From NCBI GenBank assembly GCA_037178855.1, contig JASJZC010000004.1, positions 1,426,001-1,490,000 on the forward strand: DNA of 64,000 nt. Direction: 5' to 3'. Shown here piece by piece: positions 24,001 through 34,950 of this stretch. The stretch's first letter is position 1. Every line of letters starts with the position of its first letter. Source of the stretch: Oscheius sp. JU75 (Eukaryota > Nematoda > Chromadorea > Rhabditida > Rhabditidae). Both the position numbers and the translations under genes were made by a program. Under the pieces are notes generated by a model, which did not search any database, was not told the origin of the DNA, and saw only the letters and a list, made by a program, of their open reading frames with translations.

Positions 24001-24986
24001 GCAGCTCAGCTCTGACTTCACTTCCCTGTTGACCATCTACAACGAACTGGAAGTTGCTCTTCGTGATCTGTTGTTCATTTCCGAGTCTGGAGGACCCAAG
24101 ACAGCCGGGGATGTTCGTAGTGCTAGGAAGAGCTGTGAGAAGTTGAAGAGAGCCATTGCGGAACAAGCCAACTACGATGCTAAGACCAAGGAACAGGTTC
24201 AGAGAATGGCTGAGGACTTAGAGCAGAAGTCCAGTCGTTCTCCTGATCCCAAGCAAACCAAATTCAGGGAGAAGTATACGGTCAGCCAAGGTCCGAGAAA
24301 GAATGCGACGAGCAAGTTCACTTATTCGAAGATTGCTGACCAGTATCAGAACCGTCTCCTTCGCGGTATCAATGCTGCATTCATCAGGACAGTGGACTTG
24401 GCTTACAACCTGAAAGTCTCGGTAGATGCCAAGAAGAAGGATTATGAAGTGAGTTTGGGGAGAGTACATTTGCCATCTTTCAGTTTGACCTGGAAAAACT
24501 CAATAATGATGCAAAGGAGGTTCGAACCATCCTCTACGACGTCAAGAACTACCTCTGTACCAAGTTCGATAAAGAAAATCTACATGGTCAATCCGCGGAG
24601 TTTCTTTTAATGGTCAGTTAGCGAGAAATTAACTAGGAAAAGCTATTGGAAGCGGGAGAAGAGTGACAAACAGTATATATGAACAGAGACATCCAGAAAC
24701 GCCGCGACAATACAAATCCCTCTAGTATACGCAATTTTGCATGAAAAGTACGCAATGTGCAAAATAGGCACGAATTCGAAATTATTTTCAGCTTCAATCT
24801 ATGGAACACGACAACAAGGAGCTCTTCAACAAGCTCACTGAAACAATGGGTAAGTATCAGGAGTTGAAGAAGACTTCTGGAAATCCGAACGTCCTTTCCC
24901 GCATTGATCAGGAGCTTCACTCAATCCACGATGTCATGCAACGTACTCGCGAAGTCGTTGCCACCCGGTTCAGAAAAACCAATTGA
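21005..24986 (+). CDS. Large coiled-coil protein, possibly SPD-5-like centrosome scaffold
   Basis: About fifteen exons encode roughly 1,100 residues that are almost wholly heptad-rich. A short N-terminal region contains RRLSSSQPVLSNKTND, followed by the first coil (VKEDNERLQTEVYELRGQL). Further coils run through 21700-24600, with two non-coil breaks near 22440-22560 and 23850-23950. The last exon is 24792-24986 and ends VVATRFRKTN; the intron before it is about 178 bp. The N-terminal SQPV motif, size and composition resemble nematode SPD-5, the pericentriolar scaffold. Coiled coils match non-specifically, so this is a lead rather than a call. The region at about 21211-21249 may be a 39-base in-frame intron or coding. 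Confidence 0.75.
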
Positions 24987-25108
24987 TTTGGACACTTTCT
25001 TTTGTTGTAAATTGAAATCATAAAACGTTTTTCATACATCCGGCTTGTTGTCGTTGAGTTGTCAGCTCATTTGCCTACTTTTCTGACCTCTTTCACTATT
25101 CTCATGTT

Positions 25109-25115
25109 AATCTAG
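25109..25115 (+). promoter_or_regulatory. Probable SL2-type acceptor in an operon gap
   Basis: The sequence AATCTAG abuts the ATG at 25116, and the 129-bp gap behind the coiled-coil gene is pyrimidine-rich. Gap size and site fit a downstream operon gene. Confidence 0.5.
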
Positions 25116-26487
25116 ATGAATGATGGCGCTGATGAAAGCAACGTAGTTGCGGCTCGTCATGCCGGTAACAGCTTCGAGCTTTTGCTTCGAATTTTTCACG
25201 AAGAATGCGATAATTTTGTAGGTTCTCTTTTATCTAGTAATGTCAAAATTTCTTAGAGAGGACAAGTTCGCCGTGTGGGAGACGGAATTCGGGCGTTTTT
25301 CCGTGGCCAACTGAGCAAGAAGGAAGAATATGCACAGGAGTTGATCAAACTGGCAGCCAAAGCGTAAAATTTCATCATATCGTCCACCAAAAACCATTAT
25401 AGCAATCCGTTGAGCATGGATGAAGTTCGGGAAAAGCCTAAGTGGAAACTAGAGGAGGAGCCGATGGCTGAAAGACGTTATACAATTCCGTTTCGTACTT
25501 TCATGGACGTTGCTCAAGTTATGTTGAATGATGAAGAAGAAGGTAATTTGTTTTGTTCATTCGTTTTTTACAGTTTTATAGGTGTTGTCTGTCGTCTGAT
25601 GTGGCAGAATCCGAAGTGGGAAAAGATGCCCGAGTACACTCCGGTCATTCCGAAGGAGGAGGATCTGCGCGACTTCCAGTTGTGGACTCGTCCGATGGGC
25701 AGCCCGTGCACGATGCAGGAAGATGACGACGAAAGACTTTCCCTTCCGAGTACAAGAGCTACGGATTGGAATCGGGAAAAGATGGACACTGTCGAGGAGA
25801 AACTCGCCCTACTCACAAAACAGATGCAGGCACTGCTGCAGCAAGTGCAGGGAGCAGTGGGTTTTCCTACTATTCTCTTGGAAAACGATTTCAGCCACCT
25901 CTTCCAAACATGCGTCCGTCGCCTTCCAGTTCCCCAATTAATCTTCAGAGCGATTCGTCGGAAGATGAAGGACGTGGTGCTTCTCTGCCGTCCGTCGTTT
26001 GCAGTCCTCTTGCAGGTCGTCGAAATCATAATCTGAACTCGATACCAGCTGTCATTCCTCCTCCCGGTCTTGCACCGCCTCCTCCGCCGCCAAGTCTCCT
26101 CAAAGCAATTGAGAACAAGGTATTATAATCGTGTTACCATGTTCAAACACCTCTTTTCAGCCCATTCTCGTCCAAAGATCGGATAAAATCTTGCAAGAGC
26201 AACAGCCAGCTCCGATGAGACCCACAGCTGCGGATCTTCAGAATGTTCAGCTTCGGAAGGTCGTGTCTCGTTCACCGGGCGGAACGCCACAAGGACGCAA
26301 AATTTCACTAGATGATTCTTTCCAAGACAAGGTACCTTTTTTTTTAGCAAAGAGAACTTAGAAACCCACTTTAGAGCAATATCATTGCAAGCGCTTTAAT
26401 GTCCCGTTTTCGCGCCATGCACTCTGATTCGTTCACCGAGGATCAAGACGAGGACGGCAGCAAGGACAACAGCTGGGCCGACGATTA
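25116..26487 (+). CDS. Mitochondrial fission regulator (MTFR)-like protein
   Basis: The start MNDGADESNV abuts a splice acceptor. Several short introns follow, and the stop is at 26485-26487. The middle has a coiled segment (MDTVEEKLALLTKQMQALL), a serine-rich stretch and a polyproline run (PPPGLAPPPPPPSL). Toward the C-terminus are LRKVVSRSPGGTP and then NIIASALMSRFRAMHSDS. The order coil, polyproline, RSPGGTP, then an ALxxRF helix is that of the animal MTFR1/MTFR2 family, which promotes mitochondrial fission. The N-terminal 120 residues are unrecognised. The family assignment is from memory of these motifs. Confidence 0.5.
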
Positions 26488-26737
26488 GCCTTTTACCTTT
26501 TTAGCGAGCATATTCTCTCCTATACGTGGTACGAAAACTACTTTATATCGTGCTTTACTTTATCCCTTTCTTTCAAACGAGCACAATATCGCCTTTTCTT
26601 CGCATCATACGTGTGGTTCCCCGTTTTCTAGAACATAGTCTTGACAAATGTATAACCTTCTGCTTCCTAGCACACTTGTCTCTTTAAAAACGTTTATTAT
26701 ATGTTCAACTATTAATGTTTGGCTCCATATTATGTGT

Positions 26738-28483
26738 CTAGACAGCCTTAGTCAGCTGAATGATTTCGTCGCCGAGAGCATAGTTGGATTCTAATCCGGC
26801 CAAAGTCATCTGGCTGTTCAGGTCTTCTGGAGTGATCGAGAGATGGCGATGACGACGAAGAGTAGCCTTCCTCGTTCCAATGACCCAGTAGGGGCACTTC
26901 TTGTCCAGAGACTTCTTGCTCCATCCATCAGTCAGCCTCTTCTTCAACAGATCACGTGTCTTCTCCGAAAGTTTCGAAAACTTTTCGAGCAGTTCTTGGG
27001 TCATTTCAGCACAGCTCGTTTCCACTCGAAGAACGAGTGCTCTCAGCATATTCTCCAGTCCGAAATGTTCAGCAAAAGCAAGCTGTTCGGCCACTTGGTC
27101 AGTCGTCATAGTCGGCTGATGAAGAAGACGCTGTTCCAGGCGTTCCTTGACACGAGTCCAGTTCTGATCGTGGCAGAGAATAAGAGCAGCTTTCAAAAGA
27201 CTGGTCGGAGGCTCGGGACCATCGGGATGAAGAGAGTTGAGGACGGCGACGAGAACATGGCCGGGAACGAGCTTCTCACGGGCACAATACAGTTCCATCT
27301 CGAGGCTGAAGACAAGCTCTGATTCAGGACTGATTCTACCGCCATGAGTTGCCAAAACACCACTGTTAATGTGGAACTTAGTACGACGGAAGAAGAGAGT
27401 CTGCTTGTTCGGACTGGGCTCAAAATAGTTGGGTTGTTTCCAGGGAATGGCGACCAGCTTCGACTCGTCAGGACGGGGCTGAAGACCACGCGCGGCCAAG
27501 ATGACAGGGCAAATGAGAGACTGGTAGACGGGCCTGGGGAAGAAAGTTTCGGGAGAGAAGCCAGTAGCACAACGACGATCCCAGTTGCCGGAACGAACAT
27601 CCTCGTGGACGAGATGTAGGAGAGCAATCGACAGCTCACACAACATGGCCGTCTGCCATTTTTTCTGTGTCGGAAGCTAAAAGGACACTTGTTTAGGCAA
27701 TGGAAAGAAAGGCAAACCTCGATGTGCTCAACAAGATGGCAGCTGAGTTTGTAGACGAGATACTCTACCTGGAATCCGACAGCAGTCCTAGCCAGAGCGG
27801 GAAAGTTTATGTAGAAGGGCCAGCTGGTCGGGTAGAGTTGAAGAAGAAGCTCCTCCATTCCGGCCCGAGGGAAAGGTCCCAGACTGATAGAGGTGGCTTC
27901 CGGAGCGGCTGCCAACTTCTCAGCCATGTAAGTAGAACTGTAGGTAAGAAGACTGCGCCAGGTACGAATAGGTGGCTCGTTATCGAACAGGATCGTGATG
28001 TCACCTTCGTCGAAACGCGGAAGAGGATAGTAGACACGGTTTATGGTCCTCATCTTGAGAGTGATGGTCGTAACCGTCTCGTCGAGCACATCCATCACAA
28101 TTGGTCTGCTCGTGGGAGTGAAGTCGACGTTGAATTGATCCACATCCAGTCTGCCAAGACTGACCCTCATCTGGTAGAGCAGATTCCAATTGGCTGGCTC
28201 CGTAGCTCCGGCGTCCATCACGAGGCTCGTCCGAATCTGTTCCTTGCTTCCAACAAAGATGACTGTGGTCTCGAGTTGAATGGTGAAACGGAGCTGATCC
28301 TGGGAGAAAACGAACAAGTTGCCTTGCTGCTCATTTGACAGGATCTCGTCGTCGACCACCATGTTGACCTGGATCTGCTCGGGACTCTTCTCGAACTCGT
28401 TGGCTGTCAGATCATTCTGGATGTCTAGTTTCGGTGTTGAAAAAAGCTTGACAAACTTGCATAGATCGAGACGGCACAGCCAT
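26738..28483 (-). CDS. Tandem BTB-domain protein, copy 1
   Basis: Three exons (28483-28457, 28416-27718, 27676-26738) encode about 554 residues. The N-terminal ~110 residues form a beta-rich region ending LKMRTINRVYYPLPRFDEG. A BTB-like domain follows (DITILFDNEPPIRTWRSLL then LLLQLYPTSWPFY), with a BACK-like helical segment. A second, related unit ends the protein (TTSLLKAALILCHDQNW, then AEQLAFAEHFGLENMLRAL). The protein is clearly paralogous to the gene at 44862-46606; TANE near the start and LLYQMRV match TANE and LLYQLRV there. The tiny first exon was found by that comparison. Nematode BTB proteins usually bring substrates to CUL-3 ubiquitin ligases; that is inference here. Confidence 0.75.
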
Positions 28484-28610
28484 CTTTTGACGGAGTCCCA
28501 CTACTGACTGTGTTCTTTGCTAATTACTCAAAAGAAAAATTATTCCTAAAAGTAAAAAGGACTTGCATAAAAAGCCAGATTTATTTGTAGCCGGAGGCAA
28601 TTGCTACCCG
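28484..28610. promoter_or_regulatory. Short divergent promoter
   Basis: Only 127 bp separate the start codons of the tandem BTB gene (minus) and the membrane protein gene (plus), so both must be expressed from this interval. Confidence 0.5.
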
Positions 28611-29413
28611 ATGTCTCCACTCATCTGGCTGGGATTTCTTCTGCTCCTGGAACCAGTAGCAGCGGCGAGAGAAACGCTGAAAATGAAGAGCGGCGATGCC
28701 GTTCCACGAGCCAGTCAGCCGAAATACCAACTGAAAACAAAGGGAACGGAAGACAGCGGCAACGACATCTTTTGCATAAAGAACGTCTACCTCGAGAATG
28801 GAAAGTTCAAAGAAGTTCCAAAGTTACAGGTGGGCTTTTTTTTGTGGACGTAGTTTCAGTAAATTCTGCTCAGGAATTCAGCTCGGCGAAATGTAGCTGC
28901 ACGATAGCAATCCAATGCAAAGACCCAGCAGATCTTCATTGTCTCCAAGTCAAACATCTCGAGTTCGACTGTTTACCGCAAAATAAAACAATCATCTACG
29001 AACCGAAGAAAGCACTGCTACGAATAAAATACGACTCGTCGGGGGAATGCGAAGATCGTCAGAAGGTTTTGAATCCGGTCTGTACAGCCTCCAGCCAGAA
29101 AGACATTATGGAAAACTTCTCCGAGCATGTCAAGCTGCTTCTGGCGACAGCATACGATAAGAAGAGGAAGGACCACCCGAAGTATATGCAGCTCTTTCGA
29201 ACCCAAGTTCGAATCTGGGAGGCTGGAATCTACGCCTTCGTATACAGACATGAAGGAGATCTCAACAAACTGACGCATGATCGAGAGAAGCTCATCTGGG
29301 TCCCGCTGACTGTGGGCTTTCTCCTCATCGCAGTCAGCACGGGTCTCTTCATCTACTTTGCCACATTCCACGCAAAAAAGACATCCAACGAGAGTAAAGC
29401 AAGACAGGAATAG
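28611..29413 (+). CDS. Secreted-then-anchored single-pass membrane protein, unknown
   Basis: Two exons (28611-28829, 28874-29413) give about 252 residues. A signal peptide (MSPLIWLGFLLLLEPVAAA) precedes an ectodomain with eight to nine cysteines. One transmembrane helix lies near the end (LIWVPLTVGFLLIAVSTGLF), followed by a short cytosolic tail. I do not recognise the ectodomain; the pattern CIKNVYLENGKF then CSCTIAIQCKD suggests a disulphide-rich nematode-specific surface protein. Confidence 0.75.
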
Positions 29414-29483
29414 ACCGACACACGCAACACGAGCAATTCAAGTATAAATAGTGTAAAAATGCGTTTACTGTTTGTACACGAGA

Positions 29484-30063
29484 TTAAGGAGAACTTACGG
29501 AGAAAAAATCGCCTAGATTGGCTAGATGACGGGCTTGTGGAAGAACAACAATAGGATTGGATCCTGTCAGGCCGGAACTCAGCAGCTGCGCGTAAACATT
29601 GCTCTCCTCGACTGCCTTCTTGAGCTAAACAGGTTGTTGAAACACAGAGATCAACTACTTACTTTTAGAAGATCCGTAAACACAGTTCTTCGCTCACTAT
29701 CTAGAACGTGTGGATCAGCGAAACTCTCAATCCTCTTCTCTATATCATCGAACTTCTGAACAGTTTTCGGAATCGGTTCCTGGTTTTCCTGAAGTCGCAT
29801 CCTCTGGTGGAGAAGAAGGAAAACTTACAATTTCCATGATCTTGGCTTCTTTAGTCAGCGAGAAAATGTCTTGTATCAGTTCCGGGGCACTGTTACGTTG
29901 TTCGTTAACCTAGAAAAAGAAGGATTGTACTAAAAAGGGATGAAATGACCTGCATCAGAATATGATCAACTTCTTCTTCCATCCGTTGAAGCTCTTCATT
30001 CAGTCGTTGTAATTCGGCTTCTTCTTCCTTGGTCGGCTTGATGAGCGAGCTGTTCCTGGACAT
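29484..30063 (-). CDS. Small coiled-coil protein, unknown
   Basis: Four exons encode about 160 residues starting MSRNSSLIKPTKEEEAEL. The first exon is a clean coiled coil (LQRLNEELQRMEEEVDHILM). Later exons read APELIQDIFSLTKEAKIMEI, RMRLQENQEPIPKTVQKFDD and VLDSERRTVFTDLLKLKKAV, and the C-terminus is less charged. Introns lie at about 29929-29968, 29816-29840 and 29624-29661; the middle one would be only about 25 bp, so that join is less certain. The gene is not recognised. Its size and composition would suit a subunit of a cytoskeletal or kinetochore complex, but nothing in the sequence proves this. Confidence 0.65.
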
Positions 30064-30681
30064 TTCTGAAAGAATGAAAACGCTGTAAAGAAGCATTAGA
30101 TATAGTGACGTACCGGAAAGGTGTAAAATGTGGATTTAAACCACCCGCGTCACGAATGGAGCATGTTTACAGCACCGGCATAACGGTTCTGACTGATTAA
30201 CAATTGATCCAGAGCAAAAAACAAGAGAGTTGAAAAGTCCGAAGAGCCTGTCTCCAATTTCAAATTCCCGCTAAGGATGCATGAGTCCTAGAAGGATTTG
30301 TAACCAACCAGCTACCCTTTAATTTTTGTCTAACCTTGTCTTCTAACCCAAAAGGCGGTTGTTTTTCGTCTGTTTCCACACTTCTGTAACCGGGTCCTTC
30401 CGTATCCCTTATATATATATATATCAGAATGTCCCGAGTTTCACTATTTCTACGAGAGTATTCGCCCCCTATGTAAAGAAAAACATGCTTGCCTTCCGCT
30501 GTAAAAAAAAAAATCCTGCTGAATTGCAACATTTCTCGTCGCATTTGTCGATTTTTTAACCGATATCACTGTCGTCATTGCTTTTGAATTGCTCGCTCTA
30601 TAATCTTCTTTTTTCTCTTCATCCGGCTTATCGATTCTCTTTTCAGTAGTCTTGGTAACCGCTCCCGACCATCCTCACGTA
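30064..30681. other. Divergent intergenic region
   Basis: It contains a TA dinucleotide run at about 30411-30424 and T-rich sequence leading to ndk-1. No gene is seen. Confidence 0.5.
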
Positions 30682-31255
30682 ATGTCCGCCGAGAGAACCT
30701 TCATTGCCGTAAAACCCGATGGCGTCCAGAGGTTTGTGAATCTTGTTTCTGCAATTGGCGATTGTTTTAGAGGCCTTGTCGGAGAAATTATCAAGCGCTT
30801 CGAGCAGCGCGGCTTCAAGCTGGTCGCCTTGAAGCAGCTCACGGCCTCGAAGGCCCATCTCGAGGGAAGCATAGGGTTATTATGCGAACATAATATTTTT
30901 TTAGACTCACTACCAGGACCTCAAGGACAAGCCTTTCTTCCCTCCTCTCATTGAATATATGGCCTCTGGACCGGTCGTCGCGATGGTCTGGCAAGGTCTT
31001 GACGCTGTTAAGCAGGGACGTATCCTTCTCGGAGCCACCAATCCTCTCGCCTCTGCTCCGGGAACCATTCGCGGAGGTAACGTCTTTCTGTAACCTATTA
31101 TACCTTTTTCAGATTTCGCCCTTCAAACCGGACGCAACGTTTGCCACGGATCCGACAGCGTCGATTCGGCCAACCGCGAGATCGCTCACTGGTTCTCCAA
31201 CTCCGAGATCAACGACTACACCAGCGCCCAGATCAACAACTGGGTCTACGAGTAA
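30682..31255 (+). CDS. ndk-1: Nucleoside diphosphate kinase
   Basis: The enzyme transfers phosphate between nucleoside tri- and diphosphates via a phosphohistidine. Four exons (30682-30731, 30771-30864, 30905-31076, 31113-31255) give 152 residues, the usual length. Visible signatures are [47 protein letters not shown] and the active-site histidine in [14 protein letters not shown]. The second intron (30865-30904) starts GGAAGC instead of GTAAGC, yet its removal gives exactly the conserved [14 protein letters not shown] join. The only canonical GT in the interval would shift the frame. Confidence 0.95.
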
Positions 31256-32128
31256 ATTTACCAATGTTTTCAGTTTTATAAAGTTTCATTCTGGATTCTT
31301 GTTCTTCTTTCTTACTTAACTAAGCAGATCTTCTCTAGAAGCTACTCGAATCATCTTGTCTTCATGTGTCTTCAAAAGTCAGCCGGTCTTCTTCTCGAAT
31401 GCGTAAATGACCTAAGCTTTGATCCTAAACTCAACAGCTAGTGAGATCAATTTATGCCGGTAATATACAAAATAACCCGTAGTGCAAAGTGAGATGCTGC
31501 TTCTTGGTTCCACTATAGTCGATGCTTCTTATATCCCCAACGAAAAGATGGGTCGGTGTCGAATTATCCTTTGGGCCCGGAGAGGAGCTAGAAGCCGAAT
31601 CATATGTAATGTGGGAGTTTTCAAGGTTCAGGCATACAATGGAGCTTTTTCTTGAGAACGGAAGAGAACTGCGTCATTGATCTGATTGGGGCAGACTCTA
31701 CGCCTCAATAAACGCTTATTGCTTATCGATCAGTGCTTATCAGCCATGGCTCCTAGCCTGCCTTCTGAAGAGAGCCTTTTCACATGTACCTTTTTTGTTT
31801 TGCCAGCCAATTCCCCGCCAAATGATTCGCGAACCAATTACAGAAACCTATACAATATGTGTGATTACGGGAGCATCGTTTTCTCAGTCTACAGCCAAAA
31901 CTCGTCATCTCTAGACTTCCACGCAGGCAAAAGTGCCTTTAAAGACATTCAATGGGAAGGGATTGATCAAACAAAACAGATGCTCCTTTCCTGTAATCGG
32001 AGTTTTCGCAATATTAGCTCTAAGATCTCGTGTTTTCCACCACCCTCATGGCTAGTAAACAGCCTCTTTCTACTAATTAGTCCTTGCTATCCGCCTAACC
32101 ACAGCTTAAACCTGTTAATTGTCAGAAA
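31256..32128. other. Intergenic region
   Basis: A 190-codon plus-strand frame from ATG 31746 runs through here and into the next gene in another frame, but its composition does not look like protein. No repeat or RNA gene is recognised. Confidence 0.4.
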
Positions 32129-32420
32129 ATGGGAGTTGATCTTCGCCAAACCCTCAACTTTGGTGACTATTTCGGTGCTTTGGCCGTCTGGTGCCTCTTC
32201 TTCCTTATCATGTTCATCGTTTCTGCCACCTGCATCAACTGGTTCTGCATCGGAAAGACTGACGACATTACAGTATTCGAAGAGGTTGCGTTTCTTACTA
32301 AAAGCCACGAAAAGGTGATTTCAGTACGGCTACAAGCACAAGATCAAAACTCGCCTAGGCCCACACAGGCCCAGTGTGATTGCGAGACAAGTTCGTCAGC
32401 CGAAAACAATCCATGATTAA
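32129..32420 (+). CDS. Small single-pass membrane protein, unknown
   Basis: Two exons (32129-32284, 32325-32420) encode about 83 residues. A short N-terminus leads into one transmembrane helix (YFGALAVWCLFFLIMFIVSA), then a basic tail (YGYKHKIKTRLGPHRPS) ending KTIHD. The ATG lies three bases after AATTGTCAG, a plausible trans-splice site. AATAAA at about 32462 serves as polyadenylation signal and overlaps a TTTATT for the opposite strand. No family recognised. Confidence 0.6.
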
Positions 32421-32932
32421 GACGAGAGCTGAAATCTACGCGCTATTAGTGACAACGAACGAATAAAACTCTTTATTTCCTTTGTCCGTCATGGAAAAAG
32501 GAGACAATTCTGGAGAGCCATGGCACTTTTGGAAACATCGCAAAGTAACAAAACGGAACAATCGGGACTGAGGTGAGATCGTGAAAAGAGTGAATACGGT
32601 CGCCAGAGAGGGAAATTGGTAATGAAAAAGTGAGTTGTGCATAGTAGGGAAGAGAAGAGGAATGCTATAACATTACTAACCTGTACAGTAGATGAAGGGG
32701 AAATGAGGGAGGATATAACCGCTTTGGATCACAGCGACTGACAAGGCAAGTGGATAAAAAAAACTATAAAATTGGAAACTACTAATAAAGGGAAACATAA
32801 TTCGTTCGAATTTTCTCATTTTGACGAGTTTGGGTTATTTGAGCTATGATGTAGTGAACGAAAAAGTAGGGCAGATGATAGGCAAGCGATGTGTGAGATC
32901 TGGCAGTTTTTGGAGCGAGAGCGAGGAGGCAG
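32421..32932. other. Convergent intergenic region
   Basis: The palindromic GAATAAAACTCTTTATTT near 32460-32477 can give polyadenylation signals to both converging genes. Nothing else is seen. Confidence 0.5.
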
Positions 32933-34933
32933 CTATACCGTCTGGATGTCTTTGTTCACAATGTAGAATTGATCCTTTCTCCCGAACATTCCGACGAGCA
33001 CGGCCGCATTTTCGATGATGATGTTAAAGGGGATCGTCAGCAGGGCCCCCGTCAGATACAGGCCCAGTTTCCAGATGCTATTTCTGCAACTTATTATAAT
33101 AAAAAAGGTTGAAAAGGCGACTACCTGTATTTGTGAGAGAAGGACTTAATGACACCGAAGATGTACATGTAGAGATTGACGGCGCCGACGAAAGAGAGGG
33201 CGAAATCGAAGGGAAGACATCTGGGTAGAGGGAATAGTGGACAGAGGAAGACTTGGAGAGACGTGATTGGCATCGTTGCCCAGGCGTAAAGAGAAAGAGC
33301 AAGCAGAGCCTTGTGACAGAGTGCTATTCTTGGCGAATGAACTGTCAACAGAATCCCTTGAAGCCATCTCTTCCTCTGCTGCAGGAAATCCCACATGGTA
33401 AATGGGCTTTTCTCGTGCATTTCACCTGGAAAAGTTTCGATTATATTCGTCAACCAGCTGGTTTTTGAAAATGCGGTCGTGAACAATTATTGCTCGGGAT
33501 ATGGCATGCGAGTGGCGAGAAGAATGAAACAAAAACGAACCTTCAATAAAGTCGAAGGTGTATCCATGGGCCATAGCTACCATGGAGAAGAAACAGTCCT
33601 CGGCTATGGATCCCTCCATTCCGTGATCGTAGGAGACTCGTCTTTCGGCCGCCAGCTGAGTGACCACGAAAGAGCCTTTCCATCCGAACAGGGGCTTGTG
33701 GAAAAGTTTGAATTGTAGACGCAGCTTTCCCATGTCATCTGCCACCCGGAAGGAATCGGACAGCGTCGTCAGCCAGTTGACAATCTCTCCGTTTGCATAG
33801 GTGATTACTCCCTGTCCGAACTGGTGCTTTCCGTCTTCGCAAAAGTTCAAGATTCCACAGATCTGAAAAATGTTTTTTTAGAAAAGGGGGGAAAGGGATA
33901 TACCGCGTTATTGGTGAGAAGAGTCTCCTCGTCGAGATGGACGATCCAATCGTTGTCCTGCAGAATATTGACGTCATCCTCCAGGCAATATTGCAGTGCT
34001 CGGGCCTTGAACTTCGCTCCACTTTTCGTCCTGTACGAGGTCGGGACAACAACTTCTCGAACTCGTGGCTGTGCTGGCAAATTTATAGCTCGATCCGTCA
34101 CCACCTCGAAGATGAAATTCTCCATTCCTGCATCATAGCACGTCTTCATGTTTATTGCGATATTCTCCTGCAAGAAGATCAAGTTCATGGCATCACCCAC
34201 CTTCGCCGCGTGCAGCATTTTTTATGTTTCTAAGAGATGCGTGTCCTAGGATACGAGTCTTTGGTAAGGTGAACCGTGAACTCTGGACATTCGTTAGATA
34301 TTACAGCGAAAGGTTTATTACAGAAAAAGGCAAGAAATGGAATTTATTCGTGTCTGTTGCGAAACTTGTTCGCGAGACAGGTGCGATTAAAAAACAGCCA
34401 TTCGTGATTCAATGGAGGCGCAATTTGGTTAGTTGCCCAAGTTGTATCATTTAAAACGTCAACGAATTACGCGTTGCTGCACAAGCGTCAAAGTGAACCA
34501 AAGAAAGATTCCGCAAAATAGGAAAAAACGTCGTTGAAACTTGCAAAAGTGAAAAAAAACGTACCTTCACCAGAAGTGGAAAGTCTCCTTTGGTGACGAC
34601 GCGAAAACAGACGAAGGGTGAGAGCAAGGGGGCCGCTTTGAGTTGTACCTGAACCTATTGGTTATCCTAGCGTAAAACTGTAACAGGACTAACCTTTTCT
34701 CTGAAAGCATTGAAAAGAACCAGGCCTAGTAGGTTGCACAGACATTGCGGGAAGACGAGCAGGGCCGTAAACCGCAGCGCGTAGAGAAAGGTTGTCCAAA
34801 TCCAGCCGTAAGCCTCAACTGCGCTCTCCGGTTTGAGTGCACTGCTGTCGAAGACTCCACACATGTAGGCGAAACTGACAATCCAGAAGAGGAGTATTGT
34901 GCAGTGGAGGGCATGTTTGGTCTCACAGTTCAT
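32933..34933 (-). CDS. bre-3: BRE-3 / Egghead beta-1,4-mannosyltransferase
   Basis: This Golgi/ER enzyme adds mannose to glucosylceramide in invertebrate arthro-series glycosphingolipids. The start at 34933 (MNCETKHALHCTILLFWIVS) is an N-terminal membrane helix. A second hydrophobic segment follows (LRFTALLVFPQCLCNLLGLV). The GT-A-like catalytic region has NFIFEVVTDRAINL, a metal-site DNDWIVHLDEETLL, FGWKGSFVVTQ, YDHGMEGSIAEDCFF and QQRKRWLQG. C-terminal membrane helices end at NKDIQTV. One intron (about 34176-34563) is about 390 bp; the rest are short. In C. elegans loss of bre-3 removes the glycolipids bound by Bt crystal protein. Confidence 0.93.
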
Positions 34934-34944
34934 TACCTCAGGAC

Positions 34945-34950
34945 CTGAAA
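34945..34950 (-). promoter_or_regulatory. Probable trans-splice acceptor for bre-3
   Basis: On the minus strand TTTTTCAG ends about 12 bases before the ATG at 34933, with no upstream coding exon. Confidence 0.4.

Noticed and set aside
31686-32318. Plus-strand open frame of about 210 codons before and across the small membrane gene
   Set aside because: It begins at a non-ATG codon, composition is Ser/Pro/Leu noise, and it overlaps a better-supported gene in another frame.
34425-34450. GGTTAGTTGCCCAAGTTG resembling a spliced leader
   Set aside because: It lies in the bre-3 intron, differs from SL1 at several positions, and has no following donor plus Sm site, so it is probably chance.
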